DNA of 64,000 bases. Source: Salisapilia sapeloensis (lineage: Eukaryota; Oomycota; Peronosporomycetes; Peronosporales; Salisapiliaceae). Position 1 is the stretch's first letter. Each line of letters starts with the position of its first letter. Of the stretch, positions 1-10,145 are shown piece after piece. The stretch lies in NCBI GenBank assembly GCA_023334545.1, contig JAADVB010000089.1, forward strand, positions 1-64,000, given 5' to 3'. Made by a program: the position numbers and the translations under genes. The notes below the pieces were generated by a model, which had not been told where the DNA came from, searched no databases, and saw only the letters and a list, made by a program, of their open reading frames with translations.

Positions 1-686
1 GCCATGACCAGTTGGGAAGAAGGTAACGTTGTCGAATCAGAGCGATGTATTGAAGCATTCGAAGCGCAGGTCGGAGGCGACTCTCATCTCGATGTTCGAT
101 ACAGCATGGCTACTAGGCTTTGATGGAGGAAATGATATCGTTGGCTGGCGCTGGCTGGTATGAAGGTGGCGATTAAAGTCTATATGAGCAGTGTTTACGA
201 CTTTGAATGCATAATTAGATGCGAACATGCTACGTCTTTGGCAAATAGCGATATTTACACTCATACAGCAAGTTGAAGAGATACTATGAGAATGCTCGCA
301 TGTTGGTGGGGTTTTTATGGGTATATTAATCGGTAATCACGACACTTGACTTATCGGTGTCTTATAGCCATGGAAGAAATAACGCTATAAACTCGGAAAC
401 GCTTTGGCAACTACAGGAGATTGCATGTGTTCTCGTGTTGATAGGATGCGTGTACTACGTAGTTTGCTCATTCTGAGCTGCTCGAGTATGTTAAATATTC
501 CGATGTGTAAGTAGACATATCCTATGCACTTTAAAAGCATGGCACCTCATTATACAGAAATTCGTTGTTATCGTGTTCTTGAAGTGGTAACCCCTCAAAC
601 CTTCCTATTGAGCTGAGGGAGACACATACTGATGCAAACCACATAGAGTAGCAACTACAAAAGCTAGCCATTCGCCCTGTCCTGCT
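1..686. other. Non-coding left edge
   Basis: No reading frame here looks like a protein. The longest open stretch, on the minus strand near 37-264, is low-quality and matches no family I know. The region probably holds the 3' flank of the FYVE-GAF gene that ends at 687 and distal sequence of a gene outside the window. Confidence 0.5.
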
Positions 687-3157
687 TTACGAAAAAGGAA
701 TATGTTTGCCTCTCACTGGCTTTTGACGTCCCCATCGACGTCCATTCGACTCAATGAGACCTTCCACTCGGTCCAACGCAGATGAAATCCGCCGTAGCTG
801 CGTATCGTGATACCCCACCACTTCTGCCATCGCACTCTGCTGTTCTGCCAATATCTCTTGGGTTGAGATAGTCCGATCCAGCAGATCCAACATCAGCTCT
901 TCTTGCCTTTCAAAGCTCCTATACGATCTCCGTTCGTCGTGTTTTGCGTGCGCACTTGGAACAACCGTCGTCGATGCAGATAGAGGTGTGGTCAAAGTAT
1001 TTGCCGATGCACTTCTCGCCATCCACGCTGGATCCGGCTTATTCACTTCTGTCGCTACAACCGTCGGCTCTAGCTCACTCAACGAGCTCGTCTCGGGTGC
1101 TTCATCCGGTATCGTCTCCATCGTGGTAACCTTGTCCTGGCGAAAGGAAATACATTTTTTCAATCGTTTCATGAGATCACCACTCAAGTTACCACCCACT
1201 GCATTCATATTCTTCGGCTGAGCAACGATGCAGGAGACCGTGACTGACCCAAGTCCGTCGTCTAGAGCACACGGAGCGACGAACCATCCAAAGATCAAAT
1301 CACTTTCCCGAGTAAATCCATGGTCTGCTCCACTTAATGCAACGACTACTTGACTACCGTCCGGATACTGTCTCCAATGACTTAGCACTTTCATCCTTCC
1401 TCCTGTCGCTGTCACTGCTTGCGGTTGGAAGTCAACTATATCCACCCACGTATGTGCACTGAACTTGGACTCATGGCGGACACTTTCGACTAGATGTTGG
1501 TAAATGCGAATGTCTTCATATCGTTGCAGCTGCTGCACGACTTGCGCACAGGTTGAGGTAAGTTTAGTCGTACTACGTGTGTACCTACGACTTCCATGCG
1601 TAAGCTCCTGCATCATGACCTCCCCGACGTATGAAGACGATGTCCAGGATGCCATCTGCAGTGTCTGGAACAAGTCCATCGCCATACTTATTTTCTCATA
1701 ACATGCTTGTGGTAGACATGGAGGAGTGAGGTAGGAGGATGGCTGCTCAAGCTCTGCAAGCTGCTCATCACTGTACAAGGATACAAGGGGAGAGAACGCT
1801 TCGACAGACTGATTAGTATCTACGGGGTTGGCAGGTGCCTTTGGAGTCGTGACGGCAGGTAAGGAGGACCGAGGGGATGTTTCCGATGTAGTTTCCGATG
1901 TACTGCTTGTCGTTCTTGTCGAACGCTCGTAGATAGCATTGCAAGTGGTCGACTCGGACATCCTGTTGCCAGTGTGTTTGGTGCTAGCGAAGGATGCCAT
2001 GCTACTTCCACTGTCAATCCGTTGTTCCAGCACCTCAGACACGATATTCGCAACAGCCTCCAAAGTGCTTGTCATTTCATCCGTCGTATTGGCGTGCGGC
2101 ACTGCATCTAGAGCACATACAGCTCCGATCTTCTGTCCACGAACTCGAATAGGCGTACCAGCGTAGTACCCGACCAGCTTTCCATGTACGAGAAGTGTCG
2201 ATGCATGGAAGTTTTTATCCACATGCGTATTCGGCACGACGGTCGTCTCTCCCTTCTGCAATGTAGACGAACAAAGACAGTCTTCTCGTGGCAAACCTAC
2301 CTTTGGCTCATTCTCCCATCCGACAGAAGCTTTGAACCAAAGCATGTCGTCATCCAATAGACCGATGAACGCGACTGGACACTCCAACGTCCGCGCTACG
2401 ATCATGGAAAGCAACTGCAGCGTTGGATCACTTTCGTCTTTTTGGATACGATCATTCCGGACGATCTCAAGTCTCTCTTTTTCATTGTCTAGACCGATAG
2501 GCGGCCATAGTTGGACGACACTTCCAGTCGTTAGGTCCGACTCCAAGCTCGCCATGGACATGTGATGAGTTCCATATTGCTGTGCACCTTGGTTTCTAGT
2601 GCCTCGTTGATTTGTTGGAGCTGGAGGTAGTGCTGGGTACTGTTCACTTGGTCGAGCGTAGTATGGTAACTCATACGCGTAGCTGTAGCTGTATCGACTG
2701 GCAGCGTCGTTGGCTCGGATCGAGGCATCTGTAGCTCGGATGAGACAGAATGTGCAGACACGAGTGAGGCATTCGACATTGACGTCTGTGAGTCGAATAT
2801 TGCGTTGACCAGAGCATCCACTGCATACGACCTAGACGTAGGACGTAAGTTTCCACATGTATATGCTGTATTCGAATGGAACATACCTCTCCACACTGTA
2901 GTATATAACAAAACGTGACAAGATATACGAATTAGCTTTCTATCTTTGGCAATAGCAAGATAAAGGAGACGTACGGTTCGACAGTGATGGCGCCGCCGGA
3001 ACGGGAGGAATTGCTGAACACAGACGTTGCAATGTGTACGGAGGTTGTCAAGCACCCACTCTTCACACTTGCGTAGATTACATGCGACGAGAAGACCCCC
3101 TTCGAGAAAATACATGGCAGTCGACGTTGCGCGAGTTGTCGGGGCTGTAGAAACCAT
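687..3157 (-). CDS. FYVE zinc finger and GAF domain protein, three exons
   Basis: Model: exon 1 3157-2975, exon 2 2895-2887 (9 nt), exon 3 2831-687, about 778 residues. Joining them rebuilds a FYVE finger: Trp-Val-Leu-Asp, a CxxC pair near residues 43-46, the RRRHHCR core near 54-60, then CGE from the 9-nt exon, VVCSGC, and a final CxxC. FYVE domains usually bind PI3P on endosomes. A GAF domain follows at about residues 200-335 (LDDDMLWFKASVGW, then a GAVCALDA strand). The C-terminal half is Ser/Thr-rich with a short helical tail. FYVE-GAF proteins form a large family in oomycetes. Introns are 79 and 55 nt with GT-AG ends. The upstream start is uncertain, because only about 35 residues precede the finger and an earlier exon is possible. 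Confidence 0.82.
2887..2895 (-). other. 9-nt in-frame microexon (Cys-Gly-Glu) of the FYVE gene
   Basis: TGTGGAGAG lies between an acceptor (CTACAG) and a donor (GTATGT). Without it the FYVE finger lacks its fourth zinc ligand and the conserved CGE. With it, phase-0 joins on both sides give HHCRT-CGE-VVCSGC. Confidence 0.75.
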
Positions 3158-4169
3158 GCTATCGTATTCCTTCGCTCGGTAGAATTTAGAACTAGTAAGA
3201 GAGGGAAATCACGTTTCTTTGGCTTCAGTGAGCGTGTGGAGTTCTGACTACTCTCTCCGGTCGTCAAGAACTTGTGGGAAGTCTCGAATGCTTAGTCTTC
3301 TCCGCCTAGCGATGCTGTCTCTCTACAATTCCTTCCACCAAAGCCATCTCTCTGCGCCGCAAGTCCGTACAAGATACGCGTAAATTACGTATATCAAAAA
3401 TTATCATTCCTAAACTTCTTGGATAAGCTATATGGTAGATCGCACGTATGTAGTTTACGGTTTAATTGCGTACTTTACGACGGGAACTTGGAAGAAACAT
3501 TTTATCGTGAGAAATATATGGAAGATAATGGTTGAAACCTTCGAAGGTTAATCGGTACCAACGTTGTTTCTTACGTCGCCAAAGTTGCCCTTAAGTCAGA
3601 GAAGTCCAGTAAAAGTACAAGTTGCGGAAGCCAGGCAAGCACTGACGCATGTAGCCTTCGTTCGAACGTAGCGAATTGATGCGGAAACGCCAAGTACACG
3701 ACCAATGTCCTGTTAAACGGAATTACTTCTTCAATGCCGTGAGTTTGCTTCATTCGCACTAGTCCACCAGACTGACCTCTTAGATTCCCAAGTATGTTTA
3801 AAGCTATATCTGCTACCGGTTTCTCATCGAAACGGTACGATCGAAAACAGAAAGTCTTTCGACATGTACCTGAACTGTTATCGAAGTGGTTGCGACATCG
3901 TAAGCAATCGATCTCATATTATCTCGTTACCCAATTTCTTCTCACCACTTGTCACAATCGCATGATTCCATGCTCGTGTTCTGGGTCAACGGCTATTCGT
4001 CAAGCGATCTTCCTATGTAGATGGAAGCTTATAGCTAAAAAGGTCAAGAAACGCCTCCTTTATACCCTCTCTCGCTCTAGGTTACCACACCTAACTTCTA
4101 TCCTTCTTAACGCTACTCCACTGCTACAAGTTGAAGTTTTAGTCACGTAAAGTCACAAAATAAATCCAA
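3158..4169. other. Intergenic region
   Basis: About 1 kb between divergent genes. Small ORFs at 3571-3759 (minus) and 3794-4150 (plus) show no domain or recognisable composition. Any missing 5' exon of the FYVE-GAF gene would lie at the left end. Confidence 0.4.
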
Positions 4170-4594
4170 ATGGATTCGCAAGACCTGGAGACGATCGGTA
4201 CTTCCCAAGCGGAGATCGCTTCTGTACAGGAAGCAGTAGATGGAATTGTAGCAGCAGTACATTTCTCTTATTTTTCCTTAATGCATGATGCTCATGAGCT
4301 ATCATCCTAGTCCCTGGAGCTCATGCGCAGTCTGTCATCAAAGCTCAAGTACATCTACTTGCGCAACTTCAATCTCCACACAAGCATATCATCTACTTTT
4401 ACGTAACAGGGAAAACGCCGAGGAAGACGATCGACTGCTACAGGAACTATCTACCATCCAACGCTCGCAGAGCCAAGTACATTCACTCTCTCTCGCATCC
4501 GCTTTCTCCTCTTACCTGCCACTAGCGAGCCCATCAGCTACAAGCAAGCCTCATGCACATCATCAACGCCACGAAGCACTTGGATACGACTTAA
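4170..4594 (+). CDS. Small four-exon coiled-coil protein (86 aa), function unknown
   Basis: Exons 4170-4256, 4311-4348, 4410-4476 and 4526-4594 join with consistent phases into exactly 87 codons including TAA. The introns are 54, 61 and 49 nt, all GT-AG. The product is one long acidic and amphipathic helix: Leu, Ile and Val recur in heptad-like spacing from about residue 6 to 80, with many Glu, Gln and Ser and no cysteine or membrane segment. The size and all-helical character suit a subunit of a coiled-coil assembly (for example a Mediator, BLOC/BORC or kinetochore type), but I cannot assign one. It runs convergently with the DFRP1 gene, ending about 107 bp from it. The evidence for a real gene is the exact fit of three splice events, not homology. 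Confidence 0.6.
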
Positions 4595-4700
4595 AAAGCA
4601 TGAACAATTCTACCCCGATCGTTTCTATTCGGCTAAGCCCCAACTTTGTTCCGAGTACCAGGTAAATCATGATACTACCTCTCTTATCTTATATCGACCA

Positions 4701-6063
4701 TTATTCCCGAACACCTTCCAAATCCTCGCCCACATACAGGCTCTTGTCCATGACATTCGCAGCATCATCCACCTCGTCATCAGACAAGTTCTCTTCATCC
4801 ACAGCGTTCGCGTCATCTCGGAACAAGGTCGGATCGAACGAGAACAGCGCTCGGCCACTCACTATGCAATGTTAAAAACTAGATACCTGGTATAGATCAC
4901 GACGAACGTACTGATGCTGCGACCGCCGCTCTTCTTCGCCTCTTCCTTGCGCTTTTGCTCTGCCTCCTTGTCCTTCCTCTGTCGTTTCTCTTCCTTCCAC
5001 TTTGCCAGCGTCTCCGAGTTCACTGGCGTGCCACCCGTCGGACCGAGTTTGGCACGCTGCTGCTCAATGACTTCCTCAATCGACACTTCATCCACCTTGG
5101 CGCTTTCCCTCTCCAACTCTCGTTCCGCACGTGTCTTAAAGACGTAGCCGGGTGGAAGCGCATGTCGGTATCTACTTTATATAAGTATATGAACATAAAT
5201 TTATAAGAGAAGAGGACGTACTTGCACTGACTGCCGCCATTAGGGCAGGTCCAGAACCATCCATACTGTTGCTTTTCAATCGCATCCAAAAAGTACTTGC
5301 ATACCTACATCTCGTGATGTTAATGGGCTAGATATGGAACGATCGAGTTTTAAAGGTACGTACAATGTCGGTTTGATTGGCATTCTTCTTGCCATGTTTT
5401 TCATCAATGACCTCTTCCAGTTTATTCTGGTCCCACGTCTCCATATTATCTAGTCAAAGGTGAGTACTTCCATTGCAAATCAGCACAAGTCAGTACTTTA
5501 CCTGCTTCCTTCTCCTTTTGACGTGCATCCGTGTATAAATCGATTTTCGCAGACCGTCGCTCGACGTTCGGGTCGTGTGAAAATTTGCAACGATTGCCCT
5601 ATACAGTATCCAAGTGAGATACCACCAAGAGCTTAAATGCTTTGGATGATAAAATACCTTGGTGCACATGCCTTGCTTAAAGAATGCACATAGCATCGAC
5701 TTGGGATCCACACCTGGAGGTACCTAGGATCCAAGATATGAATACAATGGCTTCGATGAAGATAAAAGGAGATAAACGGACTTTGGGTTGCGTGATAGCA
5801 GCAGCAAAGAGGGCGTTCATATCTTCCTGCTGCTTCTTCGCTTGCAGCTTCTTTTTCTTCTCTTCCTCCTTGGCTTTCTCCGCCCGGCCTGGACCACCCT
5901 TCACCTGCTTTTCGACTTGCTGCACATACCGCTGGACCTGTTTGCTCTTATTCTTGTTCTTTAGACCAAATGTCTTGTCTTCGACAGACTTTTCCTTTTG
6001 CTTCTCCTTATTCTTCTTCGAAGGTTGGTTGTTCGCACCCGCTCCTTTCTTCCCTTTCGCCAT
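4701..6063 (-). CDS. ZC3H15: DRG family-regulatory protein 1 (ZC3H15/Tma46 family)
   Basis: About seven exons. The N-terminus is a Lys-rich segment with the family signature ([12 protein letters not shown], residues 28-39) and a basic coiled coil. The next exon carries [17 protein letters not shown], which continues into GNRCKFSH, the first CCCH finger. The second finger spans the [10 protein letters not shown] and [10 protein letters not shown] region and ends in [11 protein letters not shown]. Exon 6 has the [14 protein letters not shown] and [10 protein letters not shown] segment, and the last exon (4861-4701) gives [11 protein letters not shown] and an acidic tail. In the family, DFRP1 stabilises the translational GTPase DRG1 and associates with ribosomes. 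The last join (donor after the Ile codon plus one base, acceptor CATAG) was chosen because it restores the conserved Ser-Gly-Arg. Exon borders other than the first and last are approximate. Confidence 0.85.
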
Positions 6064-6269
6064 CTCGAAAGTACTCCAATCGTTTGGAAGTCGATGAAAA
6101 AATCGTTCTGAAAAAGCTCTTTATTACGTAGTCTAATTCCTACCAATTACCTATTTATTACTCAATAAGCCAATCAACATCAAGGTTGTTAAAATTTACA
6201 AAATTATATTCACTTGAACTGTGTATGGTGCGAAAAAGCTTTGTTTGGTAAATTACTAAAATGCACACT

Positions 6270-6632
6270 CTAGGCGGTTGTAGGCGTGAGGGAAGTACGG
6301 TAGCGACTAGCACTTGGCGAGTGTTCAGCTACTGATTCATCAGCATCTTCCTTCGACTCGGCGCTTTTGTCTTTTCCATCGAAGTAGTGTTTGAGAAATA
6401 GCAGGATGAGACCGCCGGCGAGTTCAAAGGCAGTGGGAAGCCAAATTGGCCAGAGTGCTTCAGCGACGCTATAGACCATAATGAGCGTCAGGCCAACTAC
6501 ATAGAAGATTTGGAACGTCTTGCTGATGTCGCTGGCATTCTTAGACTTGATCACTTTATAAATCTGCGGCACGAGAGACCAACTGACACAGAAGGAGCCG
6601 ATTAGACCGAGAATGTTGTACACTTCCGTCAT
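6270..6632 (-). CDS. Three-helix PQ-loop protein (SemiSWEET-like), copy 1
   Basis: The chosen start (6632, MTEVYNILGLIG) gives 120 residues. An acceptor-like TTTTTGCTAG just upstream suggests the preceding open frame is spliced 5' UTR. Three hydrophobic helices are visible: residues 4-26, about 43-64 and about 67-90. They follow the 3-TM MtN3/PQ-loop plan, with a Pro-Gln pair (SLVPQIYKVIKSKNASDIS) closing helix 1. The C-terminal 30 residues are charged and Ser-rich. Proteins of this size resemble bacterial SemiSWEETs, which dimerise to move sugars, whereas eukaryotic SWEETs normally have seven helices. Substrate and membrane location are unknown. A paralogue lies at 16516-16824 on the same strand. 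Confidence 0.75.
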   Translation of the reverse strand: MTEVYNILGLIGSFCVSWSLVPQIYKVIKSKNASDISKTFQIFYVVGLTLIMVYSVAEALWPIWLPTAFELAGGLILLFLKHYFDGKDKSAESKEDADESVAEHSPSASRYRTSLTPTTA

Positions 6633-7794
6633 CCCGAAAGTAGCTCTAGCAAAAATGTTAAAATGATTATTTTCGGTGTGGAAATTTAGTTTCACTAGCG
6701 TTCAGTATGGTGGTCTAATCAAAGAGATGGCACAACTAATCCAATCAATTGAAGTAGAAACGTTAAGCTGCGTGTACGCTGACATGTGATTGTCGATACG
6801 AATTGATTCGTGGTACCTTCCATTTGTATGTGAACTATCCGTCAATATTATGTGGCTGCTACATTGATTAAAAGTTTTTTGTGGTTGCTTGGTGGAAACT
6901 TGGCGGAAACGCGAAATATAGATCAGCTTTGTCGTGCTGTCGACAGTGCTTTCGCTTCTACGTAGACTTCTACGGCATATTGAGATATTTAAACCAACAT
7001 GGCATGAATGCAAGCATGCAGTTTCACTATTTCGTGGGATTGTTCATTGTTGAAACTACTTCGATACTGGTCGGAGCTTTAGTAGGCGCGATTGACCTTG
7101 TCATCGGATTCCTACCGTCTTGCATTGTAGCCGTGTAGATAATAATATGAATTCATCAGCCTCACATACACCACCAGCACATAATAGCTCAACTCCATTT
7201 AGATACTCTAATGAACAGCCTATCTACTTTAGAATCACGCTGTACGAAAGGCATGTGATCTACCTGTAGAAGACGCTCAAGCAGTCTAAAAGCACTGCAA
7301 GTTTCGTCAATAGGGAGTCTGAGGAGAGTGGATTTGATCTAATTCCCTCAGAAGTTACAAAGACGCTAGCAATTGAAGAACAGGAGGACATAAAGTAGAC
7401 ACGATGGGAAGATTTTGTTTGCTTATCAGATAGATCCGTCGTCTTCAGCAATCTGTACATCGATCTCTCTCTATTCGACCGACATCTTACGCTCAGCTCT
7501 TTTCAAAGTGAGCTACAAAGGAAGATTCTCATCGGACCATCGTAAGCCTGAAAATCATCAATCATACCGTTCGCTTTTCTGTCCAAGGTACGTTATCATA
7601 CCTAGTGTAAGGCTAATGGTACGTGACAGAGGGCATCATACTGACCACGCACGTAGCAATACCCGCCGTATCGTCTCCACCTCAAGGATTGGCATTGCGT
7701 GCTTGTGCCATTTCCAAATCACCAAGCTAGCACTGACTCAAAGCCCTTGAACACGCAGTGGACAGCAGACGCATACGAAGGCTTCACGCTTTCG
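6633..7794. other. Intergenic region
   Basis: Over 1.1 kb without a convincing gene. A plus-strand ORF at 6881-7138 encodes a hydrophobic tail but has no family resemblance. The right end may contain an unrecognisable 5' part of the START/FYVE pseudogene. Confidence 0.4.
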
Positions 7795-8871
7795 GAGACG
7801 AAGAAGGTTGATTGCAAGTGTATCGCCATGATACTTTTTCATGAAGCGCTCCGACAATACCAAAAGATTGATCAGTCCATACCTCGAGAAATGGACAACA
7901 AACGCTGGAAACCGATCAAACCATCTGAGAATGTGACCATGCACCGTGAGCGAAATCCATCTCGACGCGTGGTGAAGTACTCCTATACCGACAGTACCGG
8001 TTGGTATATGCCTCGAGTCATTGTGGGTAATGTAACGATAGAAAGCAATATGGAAGACCTCTTGTTCGGTCTCGTAAACGGTGACGAGGCAGCAATCTTG
8101 CAAAATCTAAATTACTCTGGATAGCCAGTAACGAATGCTCAGATCCTCGAGATGATTGAAAAGCCGACCGTGGCTCCTTCAAAGGAAAGTTTTGAACAAG
8201 GATGATGTCATGGACTTGATTGGCACTAATGAAGCTGAAGACAAGTCAAATTGTCGATCTTGCAAAAAGCAATTTAGACCGTTACGTAAAGCCTGTCCTT
8301 GTACTTTGTGTAACTCATTCATTTGTGGGAAATGCGTCCTTCGTACAGAGCTACACGAGGTCGTTCCTGAATGGAAGGTGATGCCCAAGAAGGTTCGCCT
8401 TTGCCCTGGTTGCGACCACATTACGAATCAAGTCAGCTCGTATAAAGTTGCTCGACAGGTAATTCGAGCTGGAAGATACGAAAAGGAAGGCCCTGGATCG
8501 ATAATCGCTGAGCCATCTTGAATCTCCCGTTAACAGAAACCTCCAGGGATTTGTCAGGCTAAGAGCCCTGTGTCGATGAAGTCTACGAATTTGACTCAGA
8601 TCAACTCAGCTCTACGACTGAAAGTTCACTAAACACTTTTGCTCATCTTACATCGTCCAATAATGATGCCGAGGTATTCAAATCCAAGACTAAACCCTCG
8701 AGTAAAGACTGTCAAGAACGAAGCGATGAAAATGAGGAAGAGAATTTGGAAATTCTGATTGAGAATGTACGGGGGAATAGCATTACGGAACTTGATTTAT
8801 GCGATCAAGAACGCAGTCGTCAGCTGGCGTGGCTGAAGAAGACTGGGCAGCGACTCCGTTTAAATGAATAA
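7795..8871 (+). pseudogene. Decayed START/FYVE-family protein
   Basis: Three open stretches line up as one broken gene. The first (to 8124) ends with a START-like segment: a WKPI strand, then MPRVIVGNVTIESNMEDLLFGLVNGDEAAIL, which matches the VGT(V/I)ED(L/M)(M/L)YGL hallmark I know from oomycete START-FYVE proteins. It stops at TAG (8122-8124), although the same frame continues with ILEMIEKPT, typical of the family. The second stretch (8156-8521, another frame) carries a degenerate FYVE-like finger: CRSCKKQF, then CTLC, CGKC and CPGC. After TGA at 8519 the first frame reopens from about 8580 to TAA (8869-8871) without a Met, giving an acidic Ser-rich tail. One nonsense codon and two frame changes argue for a pseudogene. 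Unusual splicing or read errors are the alternative. Confidence 0.65.
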
Positions 8872-10145
8872 ACTAAGAAGTGAAAGTGAGATACGTTGAT
8901 GTCGAAGGATATACGAAATATAATGTCTATCTGTAAAAAAATTGAGGGCGATGACAGGAAGAGAGAATGACATTCTCGTTCTAGCTGCACATGTCAACAG
9001 GTTAAATCATTGCCCGTTCATCCTTTAATATTCTTTTGCTTACTGATGTACTCGAGAATGCTATAAACTGTGAGTATTGAACATATTTTGACGGTTGATT
9101 TGAGTTCCATCTTCGAGAGTACCATTTGCAAAGGCTTCGGACAGCTACTATAGACAGATAATCACGCTAAAGCCGATTGATATACGTGTAGAAAAGCTTT
9201 TGCCAAGAATAGGAAAGCGGTGACCTTTTGGTCAGAGTTGATAAATGCTGTGGCCTTCGGTCTTATTTTCCATTTTGACAGAAAAGTATGCAGTTGAATG
9301 TGAAAAGTACAAGTAGTACTGTTTGTGTGGAATAATGCAAGATTATTGACGAACGCGGTCTCTTCAGTCCATCTCGATCAATGGGGTGTTAGGCTTTGCT
9401 TAAATTTTTCTGCAACCACTATGCCAGACATCCTAGTAGGGGGTATGTTAAGTGCTGCACAAATCTATGGTGTTTTGAAATTGGTCTGCGTTGAGTCTTG
9501 TCGTGTTCCTTGATCTCAAAATGCTACAGTGTCGGATACTTATGCGATCTATCTCTCAGTAAGTTTGTTAATGGCAAGTCGCTTAAAGTTGATGCACTCC
9601 AGTTTAGAATCAGTCATCTATCGCACCGCAACACTTGCTTGGCTTGGATACATCAATAGCCAAAACGAACTAGGACCTACATCACGATGACTCCTAATAG
9701 AATGTTCTCTTTCTATGCAGGCATCATTGCCTTCTGCTACTTGAAACCACAAGGCGAAGCTACATAGGTCAACAGAAGAATGTGTTCGTGCAGTTTCTCT
9801 GCACCAATGCATTTTAGCAGTTTTTTTACCCGACAAAGTCCAAGTTTCCATATCTCGTCTTTCGGTTTGTAGTTCAACTGTGTCAATCCGCGACCTTTGA
9901 AGATTTTCCTCTTATAATAAATATAAATGCTGAAAAAATAAATTGAATCTGACAAGTAAACCACAAAATAAATCTACTCCGTGGACCACGTGAAATGATC
10001 CACCTCCACAAAGCATATATTGTTTGCTTTTATCAGATGATGACATAAACCCGACCAAAGATGTGCAAATCTGAGCTCACTACTATGTCGGATACCTTTG
10101 GGTCCATTCAACTAAGCTCCCTCAGCTGCTCATATCGACAAAAAG
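8872..10145. other. Intergenic region
   Basis: About 1.27 kb of AT-rich sequence with only short ORFs that lack domain features. It contains the promoter of the P450 gene that starts at 10146. No repeat or RNA gene was recognised. Confidence 0.4.

Noticed and set aside
3794-4150. Plus-strand ORF of 118 codons, basic and Leu-rich
   Set aside because: No domain, codon pattern or neighbour supports it; it lies in a gap and ends just before the real four-exon gene.
4285-4665. Plus-strand ORF of 126 codons
   Set aside because: It runs out of frame over introns and exons of the four-exon coiled-coil gene; that model explains the region better.
6881-7138. Small hydrophobic ORF, possible membrane peptide
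   Set aside because: 85 residues, no family, isolated in a long gap; chance is as likely.
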